Below are positions 15,127 through 24,187 of a stretch of 64,000 nt of DNA, piece after piece. How positions within the stretch are numbered: the first letter of the stretch is position 1; every line of letters begins with the position of its first letter. The stretch covers positions 1 through 64,000 of the forward strand of contig CAZDEB010000006.1 of NCBI GenBank assembly GCA_964504305.1. Direction: 5' to 3'. Both the position numbers and the translations under genes were made by a program. Source of the stretch: UBA11606 sp964504305. Its GTDB lineage: Bacteria; Actinomycetota; Acidimicrobiia; Acidimicrobiales; Aldehydirespiratoraceae. A model generated the notes under the pieces. The model was not told the origin of the DNA, made no database searches, and worked only from the letters and a program-made list of their open reading frames with translations.

Positions 15127-16887
15127 ATGAACGCAGCCAAGACTTGGACCTTTGACGGCTACCGGGCGGGCACGACTACGTTGCCCGAGCCGAACCTCGG
15201 GTGGAACACCTACGGGCAAGGCGTCGAGAACGTTGGCGTGGACGGTCGACCCGAGCCGATCGAGATCCCGAAACTAGCGCCGGATCAGCTGCTCGTCCGG
15301 GTCGACGCGGTCGGGCTCTGCTTCTCCGACGTAAAGCTGATCCGCCTCGGTGGAGATCATCCCAAGCTCTACGGGCGCGATCTGTCGGTAGAGCCGACCC
15401 GTCTCGGCCATGAAGCGACAGTCACGGTGATAGAGGTCGGTGCCGAACTGGTCGATCAGTACTCGGAAGGGCAACGCCTCGCTATCCAGCCCGACATTCA
15501 TGTTGACGGGCGCAGCACCGCGTACGGCTACACGATTCCTGGCGGCCTGATTCAGTACCACCTTCTTGGCCCAGAGGTTCTCGATGCCGATGACGGCGCC
15601 TACGTAATCCCTGTCGGGGACGACCTCGGCTATGCATCTGCCGCGCTTTCGGAGCCGTGGGCGTGTGTCGAGGCGGCCTACACCCAGCGACGTCGACTCT
15701 GGCCGCTCGCTGGGGGAACGTTCTGGGTGATAGCTGACGGGGACGCAGATACCGAGTACGACTTCGGCGATCTGTTGAAGGGCGCGTCGACCGTGGTGCT
15801 CACCGGCGGCTCAGGGGCACTCTGCGCCCGAATCGCCGCCGCAGCCGGCGACGAAACCAACGTTGTCTTCACCGAAGCGACTGCACCTTCCGCGTACGCC
15901 TCGTTAGCCGAGGAGCACATCGGTGGATCCGGCTTCGATGACACGATCGTTCTCGATCCGCGATCCGCGGACGTCATCACCGAGGCGGCAAAGCTGATCG
16001 CGTTCCGCGGCACTATGACGATGGTCGGTGAGCACGAACTCGACGGATTCCCCGAGATCGACTTCGGTCGCCTCCACTACGACTACACCGCCTACTTGGG
16101 CACCAGGGGCACCGACGTGACCGCCGCCTACGGCGAGGACCGCAATCGCTGTGACCTCCGCGAGGGTGGGCTGACGGCCTTCGTCGGCGCCGCCGGGCCC
16201 ATGGGGCAGATGCACATCCAGCGGGCGATCGAGAACGCTGATGGCCCGAAGACGCTCATCGCGATCGACCCCGACGACGATCGAATGGAGTTCTTGCTGA
16301 ACAGCCTTGGCCCGCTCGCCGAATCCCACGGGCGCACACTGATCCCGATCAACCCAAACACGTCCGACGAGACACCCCGCGAATTCATCGATCGCCTGAC
16401 CGAGGGCCGAGGTGCCGACGACGTCGTCGTTTCCGTGCCGGTCGCGCCGATTATGGCCAACGCCGGCACATTGCTCGCACCTGACGGCATGCTTGTGTTC
16501 TTCGCCGGGATCGCCAACGGAACGATGGGACCGCTTGACATCAGCCGGGTCTATCTTGACAACACGCAGTTCACGGGCACATCCGGGTCAGCGATAGATG
16601 ACCAGGCCGCGGTGCTCGCAAAAGCCACTGCAGGGGCCCTCTCGCCCTCACTCAACCTGGCCGCGGTCGGCGGTATCGACGCTGGCCGTGAGGGAATCGA
16701 GGCGGTGCTCAACGGCACGTTCGCCGGAAAGGTGGTGATCTTCCCGCAGGTGGAGGGGGTTCCGCTGACCGGCCTTACCGAGCTCGGCGAACGGCTGCCT
16801 GACGTGGGCGCCGCGCTCGGAGAGCGCGGCGAGTGGACTGAAGAAGCCGAGCGGATTCTCATCGAGAACTACTCTCATCAGGGATGA
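15127..16887 (+). CDS. Large zinc-dependent MDR dehydrogenase, putative polyol-phosphate dehydrogenase
   Basis: 586 residues, much longer than common medium-chain dehydrogenases (about 350). The GroES-like part has a zinc ligand pattern GLCFSD and GHEATV; the four-Cys structural zinc loop is absent. Two nucleotide-binding-like Gly loops are seen (GGSGALCARIAAAAG and GAAGPMGQMHIQRAI), as in the enlarged MDR group that includes L-sorbose-1-phosphate reductase. As first gene of the mannitol-type PTS operon, with no MtlD present, it probably oxidises the imported polyol phosphate. ATG 15127 chosen; GTG 15112 possible. Its stop overlaps the kinase start by ATGA. Confidence 0.75.
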   Translation: MNAAKTWTFDGYRAGTTTLPEPNLGWNTYGQGVENVGVDGRPEPIEIPKLAPDQLLVRVDAVGLCFSDVKLIRLGGDHPKLYGRDLSVEPTRLGHEATVTVIEVGAELVDQYSEGQRLAIQPDIHVDGRSTAYGYTIPGGLIQYHLLGPEVLDADDGAYVIPVGDDLGYASAALSEPWACVEAAYTQRRRLWPLAGGTFWVIADGDADTEYDFGDLLKGASTVVLTGGSGALCARIAAAAGDETNVVFTEATAPSAYASLAEEHIGGSGFDDTIVLDPRSADVITEAAKLIAFRGTMTMVGEHELDGFPEIDFGRLHYDYTAYLGTRGTDVTAAYGEDRNRCDLREGGLTAFVGAAGPMGQMHIQRAIENADGPKTLIAIDPDDDRMEFLLNSLGPLAESHGRTLIPINPNTSDETPREFIDRLTEGRGADDVVVSVPVAPIMANAGTLLAPDGMLVFFAGIANGTMGPLDISRVYLDNTQFTGTSGSAIDDQAAVLAKATAGALSPSLNLAAVGGIDAGREGIEAVLNGTFAGKVVIFPQVEGVPLTGLTELGERLPDVGAALGERGEWTEEAERILIENYSHQG

Positions 16888-17831
16888 ACCCGATCACGAC
16901 GCTCACGCTCAATCCGAGCTTCGACCGCACACTTAGCGTCTCAACGCTTGAGCGTGGTGAGGTTCACCGGCTCGAGTCGAGCGTGGTAGAACCCGGCGGC
17001 AAGGGTATCAACATCGCTCGATCGGTGGCAATCAACGGCGGCGTCTCGCGGGCCATCTATCCCGCTGATACCGAAGCCCGCGCATCGTTCGAAGCCGCGA
17101 TGGGCTATCCGGGCCTTACGTGTGATCCGGTCGATCGGGACGAGCCGACCCGAACCAACATTTCGGTCATTGAAGACGACGGCATGACCACGAAATTGAA
17201 CGAGTCGGGAGCACCGCTCTCGGCGGAGACCCTGGAGGCGCTGTTCGCTCTCGCTGTGCACGGCGAGAGCGAAGGCGCCATTGCCGCGGCCGGGAGCCTG
17301 CCACCCGGGTCGCCACCTGGTCTGTACGCCGAACTTGCTGCTCGCATGGCCCAGCCCGATCGGACGCTCGCGCTCGATACGAGCGGGCCCGCGCTGAAGG
17401 CGATGGTCGGCGTGCCGCTCGCCGTCGCCAAACCAAATCTCGAAGAGTTGGAAGAACTGATTGGCGAGCGGCTGTCTACCCTCGGCGCGGTGGTCGAGGC
17501 CGCCAACGAACTGCGTGTCGGCGGGTGGCGGTCGGTTCTTGTCAGTCTCGGAGCAGCAGGAGCCGTACTCGTGTCCGCGGGTGGGGCGGTGATGGGGTAT
17601 GCCCCCGTACTCGCAGTGCGGAACACGGTTGGTGCGGGCGATGCCCTTCTGGCTGGCTTTCTCGCCGCGGGTGGCGTCGGCCGCGTCGCGCTGGGAGAAG
17701 GGCTTGCGTGGGCCCACGCCGCCGTCTCGTCGGCGAGTACGACCGCCCCGCCGGTCGGGGCGCACGATCGAACAGCAGTGGCGCTCACCGACGCGATTGA
17801 AGCAAACTCTGCGTTGAAGGAGAGCCGATGA
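16884..17831 (+). CDS. PfkB family sugar-phosphate kinase (1-phosphofructokinase/6-phosphofructokinase type)
   Basis: 315 residues, usual for FruK/PfkB/LacC enzymes. The start TTLTLNPSFDRTL and the sugar loop VEPGGKGINIARSV are typical of the 1-phosphofructokinase subgroup. The anion hole and catalytic Asp are in RNTVGAGDALLAGFL. The subgroup phosphorylates fructose-1-P, fructose-6-P or tagatose-6-P; in this operon fructose-6-P from mannitol-1-P is most likely, but fructose-1-P cannot be excluded. It overlaps both neighbours by 4 bp (ATGA), so translation is coupled. Confidence 0.85.
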   Translation: MNPITTLTLNPSFDRTLSVSTLERGEVHRLESSVVEPGGKGINIARSVAINGGVSRAIYPADTEARASFEAAMGYPGLTCDPVDRDEPTRTNISVIEDDGMTTKLNESGAPLSAETLEALFALAVHGESEGAIAAAGSLPPGSPPGLYAELAARMAQPDRTLALDTSGPALKAMVGVPLAVAKPNLEELEELIGERLSTLGAVVEAANELRVGGWRSVLVSLGAAGAVLVSAGGAVMGYAPVLAVRNTVGAGDALLAGFLAAGGVGRVALGEGLAWAHAAVSSASTTAPPVGAHDRTAVALTDAIEANSALKESR

Positions 17832-18523
17832 CCACCAAGTCCGCTGCAGCCGAGCCGTTTCCGCTCCAACCATCCGCAATGCTCAGGGCCGGAGTCGAAG
17901 GCTTCCTACGCGCCCCTGTGGCCCTTCTCCTCGGCGGGGTTATCACCTTCGGTGTCTCGATGGCGACCTTCCTGCCGTTTCGGGATCGCATCAACGACAA
18001 CCCAGGGGCGCCTGAGTTGGTCCTCATATTCGTCGGGTTCGTGCTCGCAGGGACCGCCTCGTACTTCTGGCACTCCTATGCGCTCGACGCTGCCCGCGGC
18101 AACGACATCGATCTCGCTAAGCCGTTTCGGACGTTGGAGCGGCTGCCAGCCCAGTTGGTCGCATCGTTTTGGTTCTGGGCCGGACTTCTCATCGGTATCC
18201 CGATGATGCTCATTCCGGCCCTGATCGTGTTGGTTTTTTATGCGTTCTACGGGTACGTGGTCGTCGACCGCCCAGAGCTGGGTGGGCTCAAGGCACTCGG
18301 TACGAGCGTGCGACTCGGGTTCGGTCGCCGCATCGCCTTGTTCGCCATCGCTGCGCTCGCGCTAATGTTGAACTTCATCATCCCGGGTATGGCGTTCATG
18401 ATCGAAGTCACCGCGGTCGCCGTACCCCTGTGGCTTGCACTTCTCGTCGTGACCACCTCAATCACCATGGTTGGCGGCGCGGCCCTGTACGACGTTCTCA
18501 ACGAAGAGTTGAGAGATGGCTGA
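17828..18523 (+). CDS. Multi-pass membrane protein of unknown function
   Basis: 231 residues with about five or six hydrophobic helices (VALLLGGVITFGVSMATF, LVLIFVGFVLAGTASYF, FWAGLLIGIPMMLIPALIV, IALFAIAALALMLNFI, WLALLVVTTSITMVGG). The layout recalls the membrane domain found in glycerophosphodiester phosphodiesterase-like and DUF975-like proteins, but I see no catalytic motif. It is translationally coupled on both sides inside the PTS operon, so a role in uptake or envelope response to the sugar is inferred only from position. Confidence 0.7.
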   Translation: MTTKSAAAEPFPLQPSAMLRAGVEGFLRAPVALLLGGVITFGVSMATFLPFRDRINDNPGAPELVLIFVGFVLAGTASYFWHSYALDAARGNDIDLAKPFRTLERLPAQLVASFWFWAGLLIGIPMMLIPALIVLVFYAFYGYVVVDRPELGGLKALGTSVRLGFGRRIALFAIAALALMLNFIIPGMAFMIEVTAVAVPLWLALLVVTTSITMVGGAALYDVLNEELRDG

Positions 18524-20210
18524 GTCCCAAGTCCTCTCCGGAATCGGAGCATCTGCCGGTGTGGCCGTCGGACCGGTAGTGCTCGTCAAGACCGTGGACG
18601 TGGTCGTGCCTTCGATCGTCGAGCCCGTGGCTGCGTTCAAGGCGGCGATCGTCGACGTCACCGCTGACCTGGTCGAACTCGCCGCGGCCGCTCGGGACCG
18701 AGGCCACGACGAGGCCGCCGGAGTTCTCGAAGCGCAGTCACTGATGGTCCAGGACCCGATGCTGGTTGACGCAGTGGTGGAAGCGATCGATAGCCCCGAC
18801 TCCGTCGGCGCGGCCATCGACTCGGTGGCAGGTGAACTCGTCACCATGTTCGAGGGCTTCGAGGATCCGTATCTAGCGGCTCGTGCAGCTGATGTCGGCG
18901 AGGTGGCCGACCGCATTCGTCGCAAGCTTGCCGGAGCTGAGTCGCCCGATCTCACCGCTCTCGCTCGACCGTCCGTCCTCGTAGCGCAGACGTTGACGGC
19001 CGCGGAGACGTCGCAACTCGACCCTGCCCAGGTTCTGGGCTTCGTCACCGAAACCGGCGGGCCGACCAGCCACGTGGTGATCATCGCTCGTGGTCTCGGC
19101 GTTCCCGCCGTCGTGGGCGCAGCCGGAGTGACTGAGGCCGTTTCGCCGGGTGACCGGCTCGGCCTGGACGGCAGCGACGGTACCGTCGTTGTCAATCCCG
19201 ACAGCGAGCACGATGTCGACTTCGACCTTCGTGCCCAGCGTCACGCCGCGTCGGTTGAGGCCGCCGAGCAGTGGGCGGGACGCCGCGTCGCCTACGGCGT
19301 TGCCGATATGGGCGTGGCGGCCAATGTCGCAAGCGCGGCGGATCTCGCCCGCGCGATCGAGGTGAGGGCCGACGGGATTGGTTTGCTCCGCACAGAGTTC
19401 TTGTTCCTCGACCGTCCAGAGCCGCCTTCTGAGGATGAGCAGTACGAGTTCTACGCCAAGGCTGCCCAGGCCTTCGAGGACCCGGTGGTGATCCGCACCT
19501 TCGATATAGGTGGCGACAAGCCGGCCGATTACATGACGGTCGCCGAAGAGGAGAACCCGTTCCTCGGTGTGCGCGGCGCGAGGTTGTACAAACACTACCC
19601 CGAGGTATTCAAGACCCAGATCCGAGCCATCCTGCGTGCCGCGCTCCGGGGCGACATCTGGTTAATGCTGCCCATGATCACGACGCTCGATGAAGTCCTT
19701 CAGATCAAGGAGCAGATATTGGCTATCGCGGCTTCCATGCCAGCGGCCGACATCCGAGTCCCGAAGATCGGGGTCATGGTGGAGGTGCCGGCAGTGGCGC
19801 TCACTGCCGATGCAATCGCGGCCAATGTCGACTTCTTCTCGATCGGCAGCAATGATCTGACGCAATACGCGATGGCGGCCGACCGAATGAACGGAGATCT
19901 CGGCTATCTCCAGGACCCGCTTCATCCGGCCGTCCTGGCGCTCTGCGCGTTCACCGCCGCGGCCGCCAAGGGTGCGGGGATCCCCGTGTCGGTTTGCGGG
20001 CTCGCTGCGGCTGATCCTTTGGGCGCAGCGGCTTTCGCCGCGATGGGAATCCTCAAGTTGTCGATGAGTGGCGGGATGGTCAACCAGATCAAGTCCACGC
20101 TTGGAGCGCTGGACCCCGAGTCCGGCCAGGCTGCCGCGGAACGGGCGCTGACCACGGCCTCGGCCATCGGGGCAAGAGATGCGCTCCTTTCGTGGGTCGA
20201 TGGGACGTGA
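18516..20210 (+). CDS. ptsI: PTS enzyme I (phosphoenolpyruvate-protein phosphotransferase)
   Basis: 564 residues, near the family norm of 575. It takes phosphate from PEP and passes it to HPr. The N-terminal HPr-binding part is followed by the phosphohistidine loop GGPTSHVVIIARGLGVPAV with His186. The PEP-binding TIM barrel shows GIGLLRTEFLFLDR, FDIGGDKPADY, GSNDLTQYAMAADR and SVCGLAAADP with the conserved Cys. It starts within the end of the membrane gene and ends in a 4-bp overlap with the regulator. EI inside a sugar operon suggests the locus carries its own complete phosphorelay. Confidence 0.93.
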   Translation: MAESQVLSGIGASAGVAVGPVVLVKTVDVVVPSIVEPVAAFKAAIVDVTADLVELAAAARDRGHDEAAGVLEAQSLMVQDPMLVDAVVEAIDSPDSVGAAIDSVAGELVTMFEGFEDPYLAARAADVGEVADRIRRKLAGAESPDLTALARPSVLVAQTLTAAETSQLDPAQVLGFVTETGGPTSHVVIIARGLGVPAVVGAAGVTEAVSPGDRLGLDGSDGTVVVNPDSEHDVDFDLRAQRHAASVEAAEQWAGRRVAYGVADMGVAANVASAADLARAIEVRADGIGLLRTEFLFLDRPEPPSEDEQYEFYAKAAQAFEDPVVIRTFDIGGDKPADYMTVAEEENPFLGVRGARLYKHYPEVFKTQIRAILRAALRGDIWLMLPMITTLDEVLQIKEQILAIAASMPAADIRVPKIGVMVEVPAVALTADAIAANVDFFSIGSNDLTQYAMAADRMNGDLGYLQDPLHPAVLALCAFTAAAAKGAGIPVSVCGLAAADPLGAAAFAAMGILKLSMSGGMVNQIKSTLGALDPESGQAAAERALTTASAIGARDALLSWVDGT

Positions 20211-21718
20211 GCGCGTACCTCGACAGTCGGGTCATTCGGATCGCTCGATGGCTGGTTGAGCAGGATTCAGTCCGTAGCACCGGTGATCTCGCGTCCGAGC
20301 TGGGTTTGAGCCAGCGGGTCATCCGCTACCGGCTGCCTGCAGTGGAGAACTACTTGGGTGAATGGGACGCAACGTTGCACCGCCAGCGCGGCAGCGGCCT
20401 CGCGGTGCATATGCCCGACGGTGTTTGCGAGGCGATCATCGAGGACTTGAGCAGCCGTTTCGAGGCGCCCCGCGTGTACTCGCCTGAGGAACGCAGCAGC
20501 ATGCTCACCGCGGAGTTGCTTTGGCGAGCGCCCGAGGTCACGCCCCTCGACAAGATCCACGACGAGCTTGGGGTCTCGAAGACCTCTGCCCGGCGAGATC
20601 TTCAGATGTGTGAACCATGGCTCGAACGCAACGGGCTGCCGCTGGTGCGGCGCCCCGGCAAGGGAATCGCGATCGTAGGTTCCGAGCGTCGTATTCGCCA
20701 GGTCCTTGTGCAGCTGATCGTGGAGACCATCCCGGACAATATCCTGATCGCCCAGATCGGCGACGACGAGCGCGACCGTGAGCAAAAGAGTGCTCGCATC
20801 CCCGTGGGCTTTCGTGAGCGACTGGAGGCGTTGCCACTCCGGGAGTCGGCGACGATCATACGGGAGAGCCTCCTTCGTCAGCGCCTTTCGGCGGGCCGGA
20901 GCGAGCTCGTCTTCGCGTTATACCTCGCCCTGTCGATCGCACGGATACGCGAGGGCCGAATGGTGGATGTGTCTGCCGGTCTCCAGCGATCAGTGACCGA
21001 ACATCCGGTGGCTCAGAGCGTCGCTGGGTTGGTGAACGCCATCGAACAGGAACTCGGTGGTCCGTTCGAAGAAGCAGAGTTCGGCGCGCTGACCGAGTAT
21101 CTCCTTGGGCTCGACACCCTTCAGATGACCGTCGCCGCCTCCGGCGCCATCGACGCGGAGATGGTGCCGAGACTCCTAGCTATTGCTGGTGAACGGCTCC
21201 ATCCTGCGTTGGCCGATGATGCGGAACTCGAACGCGGACTCGCCGCCCACCTCGAGCGACTCTCGGTTCGCCTCCGCCACGGTCTTCCGGTCCATAACCC
21301 TCTACTCGGCGAAGTGCGAGAGCGGTATCCGGACGTGCATCTCGTGGCCGGGGAACTGGCCGAGTTCCTCGAACCGCAGCTAGGGCAGAAGGTGACCGAC
21401 GACGAGGTCGGGTTCTTGACGATGTATCTTTCCGGGGCAATGGAGCGGGCGCGGCTTCGGCCCCGTCGCCGCGTCCTAGTGGTGTGCCCGAGCGGTATGG
21501 CGACCGCGTGGGTTCTAGTCTCGCGGATTCAGTCGGAGTTCCCCGAGTTCGATCTCGTCCAGGTGCTGTCCGAGCGCGAGTACGAAGAGCTCGACGACCG
21601 CGACTACGACCTTGTGATCGCCACGTTGCCAATCCCACGACACGAGGCGCCGGTCGTGGTCGTGAATCCGTTGCTCTCCGCTGGCGATGTGGGTCTGGTC
21701 AAGGCCGCGGTGCAGTGA
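20207..21718 (+). CDS. PRD-containing transcriptional regulator with EIIB-like domain (MtlR/BglG type)
   Basis: 503 residues from GTG 20207, whose GTGA overlaps the EI stop. Domains in order: winged HTH (STGDLASELGLSQRVIRYRLPAVE), a second HTH-like part (LDKIHDELGVSKTSARRDL), two PRD modules (about residues 180-390), and a C-terminal EIIB-like domain with CPSGMATAWVLVSRI. No EIIA domain follows, unlike full MtlR. Phosphorylation of PRD His by HPr or EIIB should tune its activity, so it is the likely operon activator. Confidence 0.85.
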   Translation: MSAYLDSRVIRIARWLVEQDSVRSTGDLASELGLSQRVIRYRLPAVENYLGEWDATLHRQRGSGLAVHMPDGVCEAIIEDLSSRFEAPRVYSPEERSSMLTAELLWRAPEVTPLDKIHDELGVSKTSARRDLQMCEPWLERNGLPLVRRPGKGIAIVGSERRIRQVLVQLIVETIPDNILIAQIGDDERDREQKSARIPVGFRERLEALPLRESATIIRESLLRQRLSAGRSELVFALYLALSIARIREGRMVDVSAGLQRSVTEHPVAQSVAGLVNAIEQELGGPFEEAEFGALTEYLLGLDTLQMTVAASGAIDAEMVPRLLAIAGERLHPALADDAELERGLAAHLERLSVRLRHGLPVHNPLLGEVRERYPDVHLVAGELAEFLEPQLGQKVTDDEVGFLTMYLSGAMERARLRPRRRVLVVCPSGMATAWVLVSRIQSEFPEFDLVQVLSEREYEELDDRDYDLVIATLPIPRHEAPVVVVNPLLSAGDVGLVKAAVQ

Positions 21719-21842
21719 CGCCGAAGTGGCGCAGCGACCACCTTTTGTCACAACCGGCCACCGCCGTACTGGGAGTGGTTCCGGCTCGCTTCTTTCACAA
21801 AGATGGCGGGGCGTTACGAATTAATGGGGGAGGACCCGCGAA

Positions 21843-23006
21843 ATGCTTACACGTATTCAACGTTTAGGCGGTTTTCTGTCCAGCATGGTCATACCGAACA
21901 TCGGTGCGTTCATTGCTTGGGGCTTGATTACCGCTTTGTTTATCCCGACAGGTTGGTTCCGAGAACTCGGTGTCGGTGACAAGGAGACCGCCGACTGGGT
22001 CTCGGACTTCGCCAAGTTGGTGGGACCGATGATCCAGTACTTGCTGCCGATGCTGGTGGCGTACACCGGTGGCAAGCTGATCCACGGTCACCGTGGCGGC
22101 GTCACCGCTGCCATTGCGGTGTTCGGTGTCATCTTGTCGCAGGGCGAGCTCACCGCTGACGACGGCACGGTGCTGAGCATCCAGCCGCCGCAGTTCTTGG
22201 GTGCCATGGTGATCGGCCCGCTCGCCGGCTGGGTGATGAAGAAGATTGACGAGATGCTCGAGGACAAGGCTCCGGCTGGCTTCGAGATGTTGGTCAACAA
22301 CTTCTCGCAAGGGATTGGCGGCATGCTTATGGCCTTGATCGGATTCCAGATCGTCGGCCCGGTCTTCGCCAGGGTCGCCGACCTGTTCGGTAACATGGTC
22401 GAGGGCATCGACAGTGCTGGCCTTCTGCCGTTGGCGGACCTTCCCATCGAGGTGGCGAAGGTGTTGTTCTTGAACAATGCCATCAACCACGGTGTGCTCG
22501 TCCCGCTCGGCACCCAGGACGTCACTGAGGCCGGCCGGTCGGTCTACTACATGCTCGAGTCCAACCCTGGCCCCGGCCTCGGTCTCCTGCTCGCCTACTG
22601 GTTTGCTGGTAGCGGCTTGGCCAAGCTGTCGGCTCCGGGCGCGATCATCATCCACTTCTTCGGTGGCATCCACGAGGTGTACTTCCCGTACGTCCTCATG
22701 AACCCGGTCATGATCGGCGCAATGTGGGCCGGCGGTATCTCCGCTGACATCGTCTTCACGATCTTCGACGCCGGACTCACCGGTCCGCCTTCACCAGGGT
22801 CGATCTTCTCGTACATAGCGTTCACCCCATCTGATACCGGAGCGGCCATCGGCGTTTACGCCGGTATGGCTGCCGGTGCAGCGGCGGCGTTCTTCGTAGG
22901 ATCCATCTTGTTGAAGATGTTCCCAGTGACCGATATGGATGATCACATCGACGATGGTGGCCTTGAGGATGCAATGCAGGGTGTTCCTGGCGTAGCGGGC
23001 GCCTGA
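21843..23006 (+). CDS. mtlA: PTS mannitol-type permease, EIIC component
   Basis: 387 residues; the membrane channel that binds and moves mannitol. GGIHEVYFPYVLM is the signature of mannitol EIIC (MtlA), and the N-terminal MLTRIQRLGGFLSSMVIPNIGAFIAWG and LVAYTGGKLIHGHRGGV also fit. EIIB and EIIA are separate genes here, not fused as in enteric MtlA. ATG 21843 has GGGGGAGG upstream. The 124-bp gap before it, the only long one in the operon, probably holds its own promoter or regulator site; a CTTTCACAAAG palindrome lies near 21791. Confidence 0.92.
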   Translation: MLTRIQRLGGFLSSMVIPNIGAFIAWGLITALFIPTGWFRELGVGDKETADWVSDFAKLVGPMIQYLLPMLVAYTGGKLIHGHRGGVTAAIAVFGVILSQGELTADDGTVLSIQPPQFLGAMVIGPLAGWVMKKIDEMLEDKAPAGFEMLVNNFSQGIGGMLMALIGFQIVGPVFARVADLFGNMVEGIDSAGLLPLADLPIEVAKVLFLNNAINHGVLVPLGTQDVTEAGRSVYYMLESNPGPGLGLLLAYWFAGSGLAKLSAPGAIIIHFFGGIHEVYFPYVLMNPVMIGAMWAGGISADIVFTIFDAGLTGPPSPGSIFSYIAFTPSDTGAAIGVYAGMAAGAAAAFFVGSILLKMFPVTDMDDHIDDGGLEDAMQGVPGVAGA

Positions 23007-23044
23007 CCCTGACCACGGTCGGGTGCGCGTGCACCTGACCCCCG

Positions 23045-23084
23045 GGATGCCCGGACGCCGATTGTTCTCGTCGTCCGGGCATCC
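23045..23084 (+). terminator. 13-bp perfect hairpin between EIIC and EIIB genes
   Basis: GGATGCCCGGACG (23045-23057) pairs perfectly with CGTCCGGGCATCC (23072-23084) around a 14-nt loop. Only a weak T run follows (TTACCC), so it may act as a partial terminator, an mRNA 3' stabiliser or an antiterminator target, splitting the amount of EIIC from EIIB, EIIA and HPr. Confidence 0.7.
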
Positions 23085-23129
23085 TTACCCGCTTAGAAGA
23101 ATCCGAAGCCCCAGCCCCTGGAGAAGGTA

Positions 23130-23459
23130 ATGGTCGATCGAGTCAGTGTCGCAGCCTCTGAAGTCAAGCTCATCGTGTTTGCATGCGAAGCAGGCATGGG
23201 CAGCAGCCTCATGGGTGCAAACCAGCTCAAGAAGATGGTGAAAAAGGCCAAGCTCGACATCGCGGTGGTCCACTCACCGGTTGGGCAGCTGACCGACCAG
23301 GCCGACGTGATTGTCGTACACAAGGGCCTCGCCAAGCAGGCCCAAGCCAAGGTTCCGAGCGCGGCAATCGTGCCCTTCACCTTGTTCATGAATGACCCGG
23401 CGGTGAAGAGTCTCGTTCTCACCTTGAAGGCCGGCGAAGCAGTGACCTCGGCTTTGTGA
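23130..23459 (+). CDS. PTS mannitol-type EIIB component
   Basis: 109 residues. The phosphocysteine loop is FACEAGMGSSLMGANQLKK with Cys19, the form found in mannitol EIIB. It receives phosphate from EIIA and gives it to mannitol on EIIC. As a free cytoplasmic protein it matches the split architecture of this locus. GGAG lies 7 nt before the ATG. The EIIA gene starts 1 bp after its stop. Confidence 0.92.
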   Translation: MVDRVSVAASEVKLIVFACEAGMGSSLMGANQLKKMVKKAKLDIAVVHSPVGQLTDQADVIVVHKGLAKQAQAKVPSAAIVPFTLFMNDPAVKSLVLTLKAGEAVTSAL

Positions 23460-23460
23460 C

Positions 23461-23922
23461 ATGAGCAACGACATTCTTTCGGTGCTCGGTATCGACGACG
23501 TGATACTCGGTTGCCGCGCCGCCTCGATGGAGGAAGCGATCGACTTTGTCGGCGGTCGGCTGGTAGCGCGTGGCTCAGTGGAACCTGAATACATCGCCGG
23601 CATGCAAAAACGCGAGACCGTGGTTTCGACTTTTCTCGGAAACGGTGTGGCGCTGCCGCACGGCGTGCACGAGAGCATGGACCACATTATCAACACTGGC
23701 ATTGTTGTGGCCCAGTATCCTGACGGCGTCGACTGGGGGATGGGCGCGGCCCACCTAGTCGTGGGCCTCGCTGCGGCCGGCGACGACCATGTTGCTGTGC
23801 TTTCTCAGCTCGCCGAGATCCTCATGGACGAGGAGCTCTGTGAGCAGATGTGGGCAACCGACGACCCCGAGTTCATCCACGGTCACCTGACCGCCGGACC
23901 TGAAGATCCGGAGGAAGACTGA
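23461..23922 (+). CDS. PTS mannitol/fructose-type EIIA component
   Basis: 153 residues. The phosphohistidine site is GNGVALPHGVHE (His68), and VSTFLGNG precedes it, as in MtlA/MtlF-type EIIA domains. It carries phosphate from HPr to EIIB. It lies between EIIB (1-bp gap) and HPr (2-bp gap). The C-terminus is acidic (PEDPEED), perhaps a short tail without function. Confidence 0.92.
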   Translation: MSNDILSVLGIDDVILGCRAASMEEAIDFVGGRLVARGSVEPEYIAGMQKRETVVSTFLGNGVALPHGVHESMDHIINTGIVVAQYPDGVDWGMGAAHLVVGLAAAGDDHVAVLSQLAEILMDEELCEQMWATDDPEFIHGHLTAGPEDPEED

Positions 23923-23924
23923 TC

Positions 23925-24185
23925 ATGGCAGAAACTCGTGAGGTAGTGATTACCAATAGACAGGGGCTCCATGCCCGCCCTGCGGCGGAACTGGTCCAGG
24001 CGATGAAGGCCTTCGACGCCTCGCTCGAGATCTCGGTCGGGCCCAAGAAGGCTAACTCGAACAGCGTCATGAGCGTGCTTGCGCTCGGCGCGACGTCAGG
24101 CAGCACTGCCATACTCGTTGCTGACGGGACCGACGCTGCAGCTGCGGTGGACGCGGCCGTCGCAATCATGACTTCGGAGGACTGA
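23925..24185 (+). CDS. ptsH: HPr phosphocarrier protein
   Basis: 86 residues, standard HPr length. The EI-phosphorylated His16 is in NRQGLHARPAAELV. The site equivalent to regulatory Ser46 is present (ANSNSVMSVLAL, Ser47), so HPr kinase control is possible if that kinase exists in the genome. GLHARPA and the later GATSG...AAAAVDA pattern are clear. It is made with EIIA (2-bp gap). Confidence 0.94.
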   Translation: MAETREVVITNRQGLHARPAAELVQAMKAFDASLEISVGPKKANSNSVMSVLALGATSGSTAILVADGTDAAAAVDAAVAIMTSED

Positions 24186-24187
24186 GC

